Shown: one piece after another, positions 16,239-24,469 of the stretch
Numbering within the stretch: position 1 is the first letter of the stretch
Layout: every line of letters begins with the position of its first letter
Origin: Segetibacter koreensis DSM 18137
GTDB lineage: Bacteria; Bacteroidota; Bacteroidia; Chitinophagales; Chitinophagaceae
Assembly (NCBI RefSeq): GCF_000374045.1
Contig: NZ_KB893321.1
Span: 76,466 to 140,465, forward strand
DNA: 64,000 nt
Direction: 5' to 3'
Position numbers and translations under genes: made by a program
The notes under the pieces: generated by a model
The model's input: the letters and a program-made list of their open reading frames with translations, nothing else
The model's database searches: none
What the model was told of the DNA's origin: nothing

Positions 16239-16724
16239 TTAGAACTTTTTTGTATAACTGTGGCAATAGGGGGTGCCGCCACCTTTAGTATAATACTGCT
16301 GGTGATAATTTTCCGCTTTGTAAAAGGGCCCTGCCTTTGTAATCTCGGTTACAACCGTATGACCCTTGGCTTTCAATTGTTCAGTTATTTTTTCCGCTAT
16401 TTCTTTTTGTTCGTCATTTTGGTAAAAAATGGCGGAACGATACTGTGTGCCGATATCAGGACCTTGTCTGTTCATTTGGCCGGGATCGTGTGTTTCATAA
16501 AACAACTTCACAAGATTTTCGTAAGATGTCTCTGAAGGATCGTAAGTGATCTCAGTGGCCTCAGCATGACCGGTTTTTCCTGTACAAACTTCTTGATACG
16601 TTGGATTTTCTTTAGTTCCACCAATATACCCAACTGTAGTTGAAATTACTCCCGGTGCTTTTTGAAAATAAAACTGTGTTCCCCAAAAACATCCTGAAGC
16701 AAATATTGCCGTCTCTGTATTCAT
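16239..16724 (-). CDS. msrA: Peptide-methionine (S)-S-oxide reductase MsrA
   Basis: Reduces the S form of methionine sulfoxide. The catalytic motif GCFWG with nucleophile C12 is at the N-terminus. The family stretches VGYIGG, YEEVC-like YQEVCTGKTGHAEATEI, LFYETHDPGQMNRQGPDIGTQYRSAIF, and a C-terminal HQQYYTKGG-x-x-YCH with a possible resolving cysteine are all present. The length of 161 residues is typical for a free MsrA. There is no signal peptide, so it is cytosolic. It follows the small msrB gene by 6 bp, giving a clear msrBA pair. Confidence 0.96.
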   Translation of the reverse strand: MNTETAIFASGCFWGTQFYFQKAPGVISTTVGYIGGTKENPTYQEVCTGKTGHAEATEITYDPSETSYENLVKLFYETHDPGQMNRQGPDIGTQYRSAIFYQNDEQKEIAEKITEQLKAKGHTVVTEITKAGPFYKAENYHQQYYTKGGGTPYCHSYTKKF

Positions 16725-16730
16725 CTATAC

Positions 16731-17096
16731 TTATTTATTTGAAGGAATAAATTTCATCGAAATTGAATTGACGCAATGTCTTGTATTTTTCTTTGTAAAA
16801 CGTTCACCTATAAAAACGTGGCCAAGATGAGCATCGCAGTTAGCACAAACAATTTCTGTGCGCGAACCATCTGCATCGGCCAAGTGTTTTACTGCACCTG
16901 GTATTTCATCGTCGAAGCTTGGCCACCCACAGTGAGAATCAAACTTATCTTCTGATCGATATAATGGCGCGTTGCATCGTCTGCAAACATAAGTGCCGCT
17001 TTCCTTATTGTTGTTATATTCGCCTGTGTATGGTCTTTCAGTTCCTTTGTAAACAATTACTCTTTCTTCTTCAGGCGTTAATTTATTATATTCCAT
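16731..17096 (-). CDS. msrB: Cytosolic peptide-methionine (R)-S-oxide reductase MsrB
   Basis: A second MsrB, without signal peptide. Zinc CxxC pairs CRRC and [26 protein letters not shown] and the catalytic C108 in [11 protein letters not shown] are all visible. The sequence differs from the lipoprotein copy, so this is not a recent duplicate. It is the first gene of the minus-strand Msr cluster, with a candidate promoter about 100 bp upstream (17202-17209) and msrA 6 bp downstream. Confidence 0.95.
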   Translation of the reverse strand: MEYNKLTPEEERVIVYKGTERPYTGEYNNNKESGTYVCRRCNAPLYRSEDKFDSHCGWPSFDDEIPGAVKHLADADGSRTEIVCANCDAHLGHVFIGERFTKKNTRHCVNSISMKFIPSNK

Positions 17097-17201
17097 TTTT
17101 ATTAATTAAATTTTTAGTATTAAAAACACTAACAGCAATTTTTTTTCTTATAACATAACGCTAAAAACTACTTATTGTTTTTATATTCTTGGACGATGAG
17201 G

Positions 17202-17209
17202 CAAAGTTA
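17202..17209 (-). promoter_or_regulatory. Candidate -7 box of the msr operon
   Basis: On the minus strand TAACTTTG fits TAnnTTTG. No clear TTG is at the -33 position. It would give a leader of about 100 nt for the first msrB. The rest of 17097-17423 shows no coding frame and nothing else I can name. Confidence 0.4.
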
Positions 17210-17423
17210 TCAATAGTAATCTTATTTACTTTAAACGTTGGAAAATGAATTGGCCAAAGAATATTATTTTAAGGAGTATTATTTCTCACCCATATTAAAA
17301 GTTATTTTTTCCTATAATTAATATTATGTTAAGTAACCGTAATCGAAGAATAGAGCGTCTTGTGGAATGTTATCCCCTTACTATTTTTGAAGTCATCCTC
17401 TTGGTGGCGGTAAAATGATTATG

Positions 17424-17454
17424 CAAAAAGTCCCAATTAATTAAGCGGGACTTC
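17424..17454 (-). terminator. Terminator of the GH2 gene
   Basis: On the minus strand AAGTCCC (17453-17447), a 12-nt loop, GGGACTT (17434-17428), then a T-tract. It begins 33 bp after the GH2 stop codon. Confidence 0.75.
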
Positions 17455-17486
17455 AGCATCCATTTTAAAAAGCTTTGAATTTATAA

Positions 17487-19364
17487 TTATGATGGAGTAA
17501 CAGCATTATCAGAAACTTTTGATTTAACTGGAGGGTTGCTCTTCAGCAAGCCAGCGGGCACTTTTAATTCACCTGTTTCTGCGTCAATTAAGCCGTTTCT
17601 TTCATCCTCAATATTTGTCGCTTGCGTGTATACATCACCTGCTATGGGACGTTTCCGCAATTCTTCCTTAAAAATTTTTATCTGTTCTGCACGTTCTTCG
17701 TCGTCTTTTGGTCCACCATATTCGATGAATCCAAAACCGCCCCACTCACTTACTACCAGTGGCACTTGCCGACGGTAAAAAAATGGATCACCTACAACAA
17801 GTGGGAAAGCAGCAACGCCTACCAATTCTCCTGCTACCAGTTGGTCGAGCATGTGTCGCCAACGCTGTATGTCTGGCGTATAAAGATGTGCAGTTAATAT
17901 ATCAGATTTAAGGCGTCCCTCAAACGATATGTGTTGCCACCCGTCATTATCTACAACTAAAAATTGAGGATGCGCCAGTTGCATATAATGATAGGTATCC
18001 ATGATGTACTTGCGAGTTTCTTCACTCGTAGCTATATCCTGCGCCCCCCAGTCTTCGTTATACAAGCTCCATATAACTACAGATGGGTGTGTTCCGATAA
18101 GGGCAAGCATTCGAAGTAACTCATCACGATGGTTTTGGCGGCTTTTATAATTTGAGCGATGAGGACTTGGTACCTCTACCCACAGCAACATGCCTATTTT
18201 ATCTGCTAGGTTGTAAATACGAGGATCAACTCCTGCAATATGTATTCGCACAAGATTGCACCCAAGTTCTTTCATAGCAAGCATATGAAGTTTAATTTCT
18301 TCATACGTAGCTGCGCCGGGTTGATAAAGAACCCCATCGAGATAAACAGATTTATTATTAAGATAAATACAGCAACCACGTGCTTCAATTTTGCGCAGTC
18401 CAAACTGCGTTTCAATTTCAGAAACATGTTCGTTAGCATCTATTAGTTGAGCAACAAGTTTATACAAATATGGATCTTCTGGCGACCACAATCTTGCATC
18501 TGGCACTTCGATTACCAAACGCTGCTGCTTTTGACCTTCTTTTAAATCTAAAGGAAAATCAGAAACGGCAATAGGTTCATCTCCTTCCTGTTTTTTGTTA
18601 TAAACCTTCAACCTTATTGTATAAAGACCAGGGTCATGAATACGTGTAGTAAAGTTAAACCGAACCATGTTGTCTTCTACTATAGAAACTACACCTACCC
18701 GCGATCTGAGCCTGTTTCTTTCAACCGGTTCTATCCAAATACTGCGAACGGCACCTGTATAGGTCTGATACCAGATTCCACCGCGCTTGTACACATGAGA
18801 TTCCTGCTTGCCACGTGGAATATCGGCATCCATCGTATCAGCAATACGTACAGTAAGACGATTAACAGGCTTTAAAGCTTCTTCAGGAAATTCATAAGAA
18901 AAAGATGTATACTCGCCAACATGCACTTCCTCCCCCTCTATAGTTTTCAAGAGAACTCCATTAACCCATACCATCGTTTCATATCCACAAGCTCCAAAGG
19001 TTAGTTGCAAAAGTGAATGTGAAGAACCGTTTCCGTTAACCCTCTCTGGCAGTGGAAACTCCCGCTCGTACCATGCAACTATTTTATCTTGCCAAGCAGC
19101 AGGAACTTGTTGGCCTTTGGCCTCAGCCATATGTTCCTCTATAGCCCCGGGCCAGTGCGCCGTGTCATCATATTTGTGACCTAAATACCAATTTTCCTGC
19201 ACTCCCCTGTCTTCGTTGTCTATTGCAAATTTCCAATCTCCATCTAATAATATCGGAGAATTTGACCTTATAACTGCCCGTGGCAAGGGATTTATAAAAT
19301 TGTCTTCAGCAAATACCTCTTCTTTACTTTTAGAAGTGCTGTAATTGGGATGTTGTAGTACCAT
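17487..19364 (-). CDS. Glycoside hydrolase family 2 protein (beta-galactosidase/glucuronidase-like)
   Basis: Three GH2 modules in order: an N-terminal sugar-binding jelly roll (residues about 25-205), an immunoglobulin-like domain (about 215-330), and a TIM barrel (about 335-600). The acid/base glutamate is in VIWSLYNEDWG and the nucleophile glutamate in VVSEWGGFGF. The first strands of the barrel show GVLYQPGAATYEEI and LGCNLVRIHIAG, as in the family. The length of 625 residues is close to beta-glucuronidases and short GH2 enzymes. No signal peptide is seen, so it probably acts in the cytoplasm on imported oligosaccharides. No polysaccharide-utilisation genes adjoin it, and the exact sugar cannot be told. 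Confidence 0.9.
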   Translation of the reverse strand: MVLQHPNYSTSKSKEEVFAEDNFINPLPRAVIRSNSPILLDGDWKFAIDNEDRGVQENWYLGHKYDDTAHWPGAIEEHMAEAKGQQVPAAWQDKIVAWYEREFPLPERVNGNGSSHSLLQLTFGACGYETMVWVNGVLLKTIEGEEVHVGEYTSFSYEFPEEALKPVNRLTVRIADTMDADIPRGKQESHVYKRGGIWYQTYTGAVRSIWIEPVERNRLRSRVGVVSIVEDNMVRFNFTTRIHDPGLYTIRLKVYNKKQEGDEPIAVSDFPLDLKEGQKQQRLVIEVPDARLWSPEDPYLYKLVAQLIDANEHVSEIETQFGLRKIEARGCCIYLNNKSVYLDGVLYQPGAATYEEIKLHMLAMKELGCNLVRIHIAGVDPRIYNLADKIGMLLWVEVPSPHRSNYKSRQNHRDELLRMLALIGTHPSVVIWSLYNEDWGAQDIATSEETRKYIMDTYHYMQLAHPQFLVVDNDGWQHISFEGRLKSDILTAHLYTPDIQRWRHMLDQLVAGELVGVAAFPLVVGDPFFYRRQVPLVVSEWGGFGFIEYGGPKDDEERAEQIKIFKEELRKRPIAGDVYTQATNIEDERNGLIDAETGELKVPAGLLKSNPPVKSKVSDNAVTPS

Positions 19365-19907
19365 AAATCATTGATCAGTTAATCAAAATGTTTATCAAGG
19401 TTAAGCCAAATAGTCTTCCAGTAGTTTTATTATCTTTTCTACCCAGGTAGCAATATCTTGTTATGAAAAATAGAACCAAGCGAAAGACGCTTTTGAAGAT
19501 GCAATATTGATTCCATCTTTTATATCGATATATTTCCTTTTGTTAAAAATACCATCAGTAAAGGCATCATGCTTTGCTAACATTTATTGAACCCGTAATC
19601 CAATCTTTCTTTTTGTAAACGCAATTATCGTATTGTTATTTGAAAAAACGGAATTAATAAAAATATTGTTTTCAACCCCTCCAGCCAATTATAGTGAAAA
19701 ATTGAAAATTTAAGCACTAAAAGAAAGAATTACCGATACAGATCATATATCTATTCTAACCGCTTAAATATTAAAAACTCTTATATTATTTTTTATAACT
19801 ACCTTTCATTAGTAGTAATTCAGGCAAATAAATATAGACTTAATTAGAGATAAATATTTGCCAAAACCAAAAAAACAACCTACCTTAATCTTAGAAAAAC
19901 CTTAAAT
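19365..19907. other. Intergenic region, divergent between GH2 and DoxX-like genes
   Basis: This 543-bp AT-rich stretch contains no convincing coding frame on either strand and no hairpin terminator. It must hold the promoters of both divergent genes, but I could not find a clean TTG/TAnnTTTG pair. Confidence 0.5.
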
Positions 19908-20291
19908 ATGACACACCATACCATCTCACGAATTTCAGTGACAATATTAGGGGTTGTAATGATTATTTTTGGTCTTTATCATTTTATGAAACCACAAAAC
20001 CTGTTGGTTTATGTACCTGATTTTATTCCTGGCGGTATAATATGGGTATATATAGTTGGTGCAGCATTCATACTGGCCGGCATCGCATTTATTTTACATA
20101 AAATGGTAGAACTTGCGGGCTACCTGCTTGCATTATTGCTTATTATTTTTGTATTGTCCATTCATTTTCCCAATTATCTCAATGCAGGAGATGCAGATAT
20201 GAAACAAATGGCGTTTGTTAACCTGCTTAAAGATACAGCACTAGCAGCTTTCGCAATGTATATCGGAAGTAATGCAAGAAATTTTGAATGA
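19908..20291 (+). CDS. DoxX-like small integral membrane protein
   Basis: A 127-residue protein with four predicted membrane helices (residues about 8-26, 42-61, 66-87 and 103-121). The LGVVMIIFGLYHFMKP start and the helix pattern resemble the DoxX/DoxD-like family of quinone-related or unknown membrane proteins. No catalytic residues are evident. It is monocistronic as far as can be seen, with 317 bp to the next gene. Family assignment is tentative and function unknown. Confidence 0.7.
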   Translation: MTHHTISRISVTILGVVMIIFGLYHFMKPQNLLVYVPDFIPGGIIWVYIVGAAFILAGIAFILHKMVELAGYLLALLLIIFVLSIHFPNYLNAGDADMKQMAFVNLLKDTALAAFAMYIGSNARNFE

Positions 20292-20507
20292 GCAGCTTAA
20301 GCATCTGAAAATAATTTGCATATAGAAGTGTTATAAACCATCCCTTAAAAAGTCACAATGAGAATTAACTGCTAAGAGATATAAGTACTAGAATACTAAT
20401 TATTCCGGCACTTGAAGTAAACTTTTAGCCTTGCTTGTAAAACTTCTTAAGTCTCCCCTATCTAAATAGCGTCTTAATCGTCACGTTCATTCTAATGATA
20501 CTTTCGT

Positions 20508-20518
20508 TAACATTGTTA
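20508..20518. promoter_or_regulatory. Possible TetR operator, weak copy
   Basis: TAAC-ATT-GTTA, the inner core of the palindromes at 20579 and 21229, about 60 bp upstream of the tetR promoter box. Confidence 0.4.
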
Positions 20519-20570
20519 TAAATTCTTGCCCAGGGTATATAAAAATTTTTCCCATTTTAAATACTATTAG

Positions 20571-20591
20571 TAGTTTTGCTAACGGTGTTAG
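20571..20591 (+). promoter_or_regulatory. tetR -7 box directly abutting a TetR operator
   Basis: TAGTTTTG (20571-20578) matches TAnnTTTG and is followed immediately by the palindrome CTAAC-GGT-GTTAG (20579-20591). A repressor bound there would cover the transcription start, which fits autorepression. Confidence 0.6.
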
Positions 20592-20608
20592 AAATAAGAT
20601 TTATTTAG

Positions 20609-21211
20609 ATGGGAATTGCAGAACGAAAAATAAGGCAAAAAGAAGAAGTTCGTTCTTCTATTCTTAAATCTGCGATGCAGATTGTAGAAAAAGAAGGATG
20701 GCAAGCGCTGTCTATACGAAAAATTGCAGATGCAATTGAGTATAGTGTCCCTGTTATTTATGATCATTTCGAAAATAAGGAAGGAATCCTTTTAGAATTA
20801 ACACGACAGGGTTTCAGACTTCTTAACCAGCGAATCGAAAAAGCAAAGTCGACTTTTTCTGATCCGGCCAAACAGTTGGAGTCTATGGCTTTTGCTTATT
20901 GGCATTTCGCTTTTGATAATGTCGAATATTACAAGGTAATGTATGGATTAGGAATGCCAGGTTGTGAAATGGTGCAACAAATAGCAGAGTTGGCTACGTT
21001 TACTGAATTAATATTGTCATGTGTAAAAGATCTTATTAAAAATAGCAAAAACCACGAAGCAGATGCCTTTCTCAAGTTTCATACGTTTTGGTCCATGCTT
21101 CATGGCTTGATTTCTATCAACCTTATGGGTAAAGAAAATGCAAGGACAGAACTTAACAATATGGTTTTAAATGACTTTATAAAGGGATTCGTAGCAGGGA
21201 TAAAAGGTTGA
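20609..21211 (+). CDS. TetR/AcrR-family transcriptional regulator
   Basis: The N-terminal helix-turn-helix (residues about 12-60) reads SILKSAMQIVEKEGWQALSIRKIADAIEYSVPVIYDHFENKEGILLEL, the standard TetR DNA-binding domain. The ligand domain (about 75-195) contains the stretch YWHFAFDNVEYYKVMYGLGMPG, typical of the WHG-containing TetR subgroup. The gene is flanked by palindromes CTAAC-NGT-GTTAG: one at its own promoter (20579-20591) and one after its stop, upstream of yceI (21229-21241). This suggests it represses itself and the downstream yceI gene. The ligand is unknown. Confidence 0.93.
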   Translation: MGIAERKIRQKEEVRSSILKSAMQIVEKEGWQALSIRKIADAIEYSVPVIYDHFENKEGILLELTRQGFRLLNQRIEKAKSTFSDPAKQLESMAFAYWHFAFDNVEYYKVMYGLGMPGCEMVQQIAELATFTELILSCVKDLIKNSKNHEADAFLKFHTFWSMLHGLISINLMGKENARTELNNMVLNDFIKGFVAGIKG

Positions 21212-21228
21212 TTTTTTTGCACAGATAA

Positions 21229-21241
21229 CTAACAGTGTTAG
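21229..21241. promoter_or_regulatory. TetR operator upstream of yceI
   Basis: CTAAC-AGT-GTTAG, identical to the operator at 20579-20591 except for one central base, and followed by GAAA in both. It lies 205 bp before the yceI start, so the yceI transcript probably begins nearby with a long leader, or the site acts from a distance. Confidence 0.6.
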
Positions 21242-21446
21242 AAAAAATAGTTAATGTAAGCAATAGCAGTAGAACAAAAGTGATAAAGCTTGCATTATGT
21301 TGTTGTAACACAATAAGGAGGCATTGCAAAACCCGGTAAAAGATAAAAAAGAGATAATGATGCAATTAGTTAGCATGGTTATTTGTGCTATTTGTAATAA
21401 AAACTTCAATAATTAAACAATATAAATTTATTAAACAACATAAATT

Positions 21447-21992
21447 ATGTCAGCAACAAAATGGTCTTTAGACACAACACACAGTGAATTAGGTTTTAAA
21501 ATTAAGCACCTGATGATATCGAGCGTTTCAGGTTCTTTTTCAAAATTTGACGTACAAACAGAAACCACTTCAGATGATTTTAGCGATGCCAAAGTGATAG
21601 CAAACATAGAAGTTGCCTCTATCAATACTAACAATTCCCAAAGAGATGAGCATCTAAGAAATGCTGATTTTTTTGAAGCGGATAAGCATCCTGAAATGCT
21701 GTTTAAATCAACAAAGGTTGAAAAAATAGATAGTGACACATTCACACTTTACGGAGACCTTACAATAAGAGAGATTACCAAACCCGTAAAACTTTCGGTA
21801 GAATATAATGGCCTTGCAAAAGACCCTTGGGGAAATGTAAAAGCAGGTTTTACCGTAACAGGAAAAATAAATCGTAAAGACTTTGGCATAAGTTATAACG
21901 CAGCCTTGGAAACAGGTGGTGTTATGCTTGGAGAAGATGTGAAGATTAATGCAGAAATACAATTAGTAAAACAAGTAGCAGTACTAGCATAA
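21447..21992 (+). CDS. YceI-family lipid-binding protein
   Basis: YceI proteins form a lipocalin-like barrel that binds isoprenoid or other long-chain amphiphiles. The sequence shows the usual opening TKWSLDTTHSELGFKIKHL, the central LRNADFFEADKHPEMLFKST, the DLTIREITKPV strand, and the closing KDFGISYNAALETGGVMLGEDVKI. It is 181 residues long with no signal peptide, so it would be cytoplasmic. It follows tetR in the same direction and carries a copy of the TetR operator upstream, so it is the probable target of that regulator. Confidence 0.93.
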   Translation: MSATKWSLDTTHSELGFKIKHLMISSVSGSFSKFDVQTETTSDDFSDAKVIANIEVASINTNNSQRDEHLRNADFFEADKHPEMLFKSTKVEKIDSDTFTLYGDLTIREITKPVKLSVEYNGLAKDPWGNVKAGFTVTGKINRKDFGISYNAALETGGVMLGEDVKINAEIQLVKQVAVLA

Positions 21993-22024
21993 ACAATTCG
22001 GATTGCTTTTATGCTTAGAAAATA

Positions 22025-22067
22025 AAAAAATGGTTGACAACAAATAAAGATGTTGCCAACCATTTTT
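22025..22067. terminator. Bidirectional terminator between yceI and the HMA-like gene
   Basis: AAAAATGGTTG ... CAACCATTTTT with flanking A and T runs on both sides (22026-22036 / 22057-22067), reinforced by an inner CAAC/GTTG pair. It serves yceI on the plus strand and the converging gene ending at 22097 on the minus strand. Confidence 0.85.
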
Positions 22068-22096
22068 ACAAAAAGTAGTTATTACAAGTTTTATCT

Positions 22097-22498
22097 CTAA
22101 AAAGGTTGCATATGGCAGGGTTTGCCTTTTTGCGGTCCCCCACCGTCTTCTGCTCTTTTACATGCGGGCGGCAGCTTTTTATAACTATCTTCTGTAGCCT
22201 TAATACCATCAGCATCGAAACCGGCATTGGCAAAAGCAGTCTGAATATAATTTAAATTAACCCTGTCAGGCCAGTATTGGACACGGGTAGTACCACTTAG
22301 CAGGTTTATCTGCATTTTGATTATTCCACTTTCCGTTTGCGCTATCTCCCTCGCCATATAATCTTCTAATCTTTTTTTACATTCCCAGCATCTAAGATTA
22401 GGTGTTTTTATGGTTGCCCATTCAGGCTTACGATTTTGTGCAAAACTGCCGGCTAAAAACCCAATTAGAATGATAGCAAGCAAAATAATCTTTTTCAT
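22097..22498 (-). CDS. Secreted heavy-metal-associated-like (HMA fold) protein
   Basis: The N-terminal signal peptide (residues about 1-20, ending GSFAQ) is followed by an HMA-like domain with metal-site motif CWEC (about residues 36-39), then a tail DSYKKLPPACKRAEDGGG and a final PCHMQPF. The HMA unit and the following Y-x-x-LP-x-x-C match the N-terminal module of the TonB receptor at 39992-42607. It is therefore a stand-alone relative of that receptor domain, presumably binding Cu+ or another soft metal in the periplasm. It ends 24 bp before the start-to-stop gap with pyrE, on the same strand, with which it may share a transcript by chance. Confidence 0.8.
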   Translation of the reverse strand: MKKIILLAIILIGFLAGSFAQNRKPEWATIKTPNLRCWECKKRLEDYMAREIAQTESGIIKMQINLLSGTTRVQYWPDRVNLNYIQTAFANAGFDADGIKATEDSYKKLPPACKRAEDGGGPQKGKPCHMQPF

Positions 22499-22521
22499 GT
22501 TTTTTGATTTACAATTTTATA

Positions 22522-23154
22522 TTATACCCCTTGCCAGTTTGCAGGGTCTTTTCTCCATTGCAATAATAATGGTTCTGCCGCTGATTGTATTTTACCTTTT
22601 TCCAAACCAATGTTAATTAATGTTGCATAGTCAGTTAACGACTGGTACTCGACTCCCGCATCTGAAAAATTTTTATTTGCTTCATCAAAACCATAAGAAA
22701 ATATCGAAACCATACCTAATATTTCAAGGCCGGCTTTTCTTAAAACATCTACAACCTGCAGACTGCTTTTACCTGTAGAAATGAGATCTTCCACAATTAC
22801 TGTTTTCTGCCCCGGTTCAATAGCCCCTTCTATCTGGTTACCCAATCCGTGTTCTTTAGGTTTTGGCCGCACGTATATAAAAGGCAGCTTCAATTGATCT
22901 GCAGCCATTGCTCCCCATGCTATTCCTGCTGTCGCCACACCAGCTATCAGCTCTACATCCGGATATTTCTCAAATATAACGTTACACATCTCGCTTTTGA
23001 TATATTCCCTAATGTAAGGAAACGATAAAATTTTCCTGTTGTCACAATAAATAGGGCTTTTCCAGCCACTTGCCCATGTATAAGGGTTCTCTGGACGCAG
23101 TTGTACAGCCCCACTCTGCAATAGTTTTTCAGCTACTCCTTTTTGTTCAGTCAT
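22522..23154 (-). CDS. pyrE: Orotate phosphoribosyltransferase
   Basis: Converts orotate and PRPP to OMP in pyrimidine synthesis. The PRPP-binding loop VIVEDLISTGKS is clear, as are the family stretches WASGWKSPIYCDNRKILSFP near the N-terminus and GVATAGIAWGAMAADQLKLPFIYVRPKPKEHG. The length of 210 residues is typical. It is divergent from the NUDIX gene with a 91-109 bp shared upstream region, and lies within 3 kb of pyrB and pyrR. Confidence 0.97.
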   Translation of the reverse strand: MTEQKGVAEKLLQSGAVQLRPENPYTWASGWKSPIYCDNRKILSFPYIREYIKSEMCNVIFEKYPDVELIAGVATAGIAWGAMAADQLKLPFIYVRPKPKEHGLGNQIEGAIEPGQKTVIVEDLISTGKSSLQVVDVLRKAGLEILGMVSIFSYGFDEANKNFSDAGVEYQSLTDYATLINIGLEKGKIQSAAEPLLLQWRKDPANWQGV

Positions 23155-23263
23155 GTTACGAAGATAAGGGGAAAGGTGATAAAAACTTGTTGCCGCTAAA
23201 CCTCACGGAATACCATTTTGCATTTTCATTCGTTGTTTTGTTTCTTTGCTTAAAATAGAAAGT

Positions 23264-23686
23264 ATGCCCGTTAAAATTGTAGCAGCCGGAGGAATAGTGG
23301 AGAATGAAGAAGGTAAAATATTACTGCAATATCGCAGAGGAAAATGGGATCTGCCAAAAGGAAAACTTGATGAAGGCGAAACAATTGAAGAATGTGCTGT
23401 GAGAGAAGTTGAAGAAGAAACCGGTTTAAAAAATATTCAATTAGGTGAGTTGGTTGGGGTCACCAATCATCATTATATAGAGCAAGGCGAGAATATTGAT
23501 AAGGAAACCCATTGGTTTGCCATGAAAGTTTCCGGAGAACAGCAATTAGTTCCGCAAACAGAAGAAGATATTTTAGAATTGCGATGGGCAGCCGAAAATG
23601 AATTGCAACCATATTTATTAAACACTTTTCCCAACATTATTGAAATAATTGAGAAATACTTTGATGATCATAACCAGGTGAACTAA
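23264..23686 (+). CDS. NUDIX hydrolase
   Basis: Hydrolyses a nucleoside diphosphate linked to another group. The NUDIX box is complete: GKLDEGETIEECAVREVEEE followed by TGL, fitting GX5EX7REUXEEXGU. The start at 23264 (MPVKIVAAGG) is preferred over the in-frame ATG at 23246, because the beta-strand of the fold begins right there. It is 140 residues. Substrate is unknown; many small enzymes of this type clean up oxidised nucleotides or diadenosine polyphosphates. Confidence 0.92.
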   Translation: MPVKIVAAGGIVENEEGKILLQYRRGKWDLPKGKLDEGETIEECAVREVEEETGLKNIQLGELVGVTNHHYIEQGENIDKETHWFAMKVSGEQQLVPQTEEDILELRWAAENELQPYLLNTFPNIIEIIEKYFDDHNQVN

Positions 23687-23697
23687 ACTGATAGCTT

Positions 23698-24207
23698 TCA
23701 GGTGCTTTGTATGGTCTGTTGTCTGTGATCAATGTTCATTTGTTTAATAGATTTTCTTACAACCGGTGGCAAAAACTGGCTAACGTCTCCCCCATTTCTA
23801 ATTACATCTCTCACTAGCGTAGACGCGACAGAAGTATATTTGGGAAGGCATGTTAGAAAGATTGTTTCAATGGAAGAGTCGAGACTTCGGTTCATATCTG
23901 CGATCGCTTTTTCATATTCAAAATCGTTGACATAACGAATACCTCTTAAAATAAATTTTGCTCCTACCCTTTTGCAACATTCTGCGGTCAGGCCTTCATA
24001 AACCAGCGCTTCGACCTTGGGCTCATTTTTATAAATTTCTTTTAACCATTCCAATCTTTTCTCTTCAGAATACATTGGTATTTTACTTGTATTTTTTCCA
24101 ATGCCAATTATGACTTTATCAAATAAATTTAAGGAACGGTCAATTATATCAACGTGACCTAAGGTTACAGGGTCAAAAGTGCCTGGAAAAAGACAAATTC
24201 GGTACAT
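23698..24207 (-). CDS. coaD: Phosphopantetheine adenylyltransferase
   Basis: Fourth step of coenzyme A synthesis: 4'-phosphopantetheine plus ATP gives dephospho-CoA. The nucleotidyltransferase start FPGTFDPVTLGHVDII with its TLGH motif (residues 15-18), the GIRYVNDFEYEKAIADMNR loop, and the TSVASTLVRD motif near the C-terminus are all present. At 169 residues it is slightly longer than the usual 160, due to a short polar tail. It converges with the NUDIX gene, leaving 11 bp between the stops. Confidence 0.97.
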   Translation of the reverse strand: MYRICLFPGTFDPVTLGHVDIIDRSLNLFDKVIIGIGKNTSKIPMYSEEKRLEWLKEIYKNEPKVEALVYEGLTAECCKRVGAKFILRGIRYVNDFEYEKAIADMNRSLDSSIETIFLTCLPKYTSVASTLVRDVIRNGGDVSQFLPPVVRKSIKQMNIDHRQQTIQST

Positions 24208-24365
24208 ACTTTTAAGTTATAATAGATGAGGCGAAGTAACAGGAAAATTGTTTATTTAATTAATTTATTTATAAGGAAACTATTTCCAATAAATAATACA
24301 GAAATAGCTAATAAATATCTTATTCTTTTTAATTCATCCTTTTTGATTGCAAAAGCAAAGGCAAG

Positions 24366-24395
24366 CTGTCGAAGGGAGTGACACAACGATGTTGA
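24366..24395 (-). repeat. 30-bp dispersed repeat (copy B)
   Basis: Read on the minus strand, this matches 9503-9532 of the plus strand at 26 of 30 positions, sharing the core CATCGTTGTGTCACTC. It is intergenic, between pyrB and coaD. The long left arm of the hairpin found at copy A is missing here. Confidence 0.55.
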
Positions 24396-24469
24396 ATGAA
24401 GGTATTCTGCCGGAAACAAAAATATCTCTTCTTAACAATTATAAGAAAGCGAAATGTAACCTGGAAAAA

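Larger units (their letters stand above)
20292..20608. other. Intergenic region upstream of the TetR gene
   Basis: 317 bp without a credible gene. Its right part carries the candidate TetR operators at 20508-20518 and 20579-20591 and a -7 box at 20571-20578. The left part shows nothing recognisable. Confidence 0.5.
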
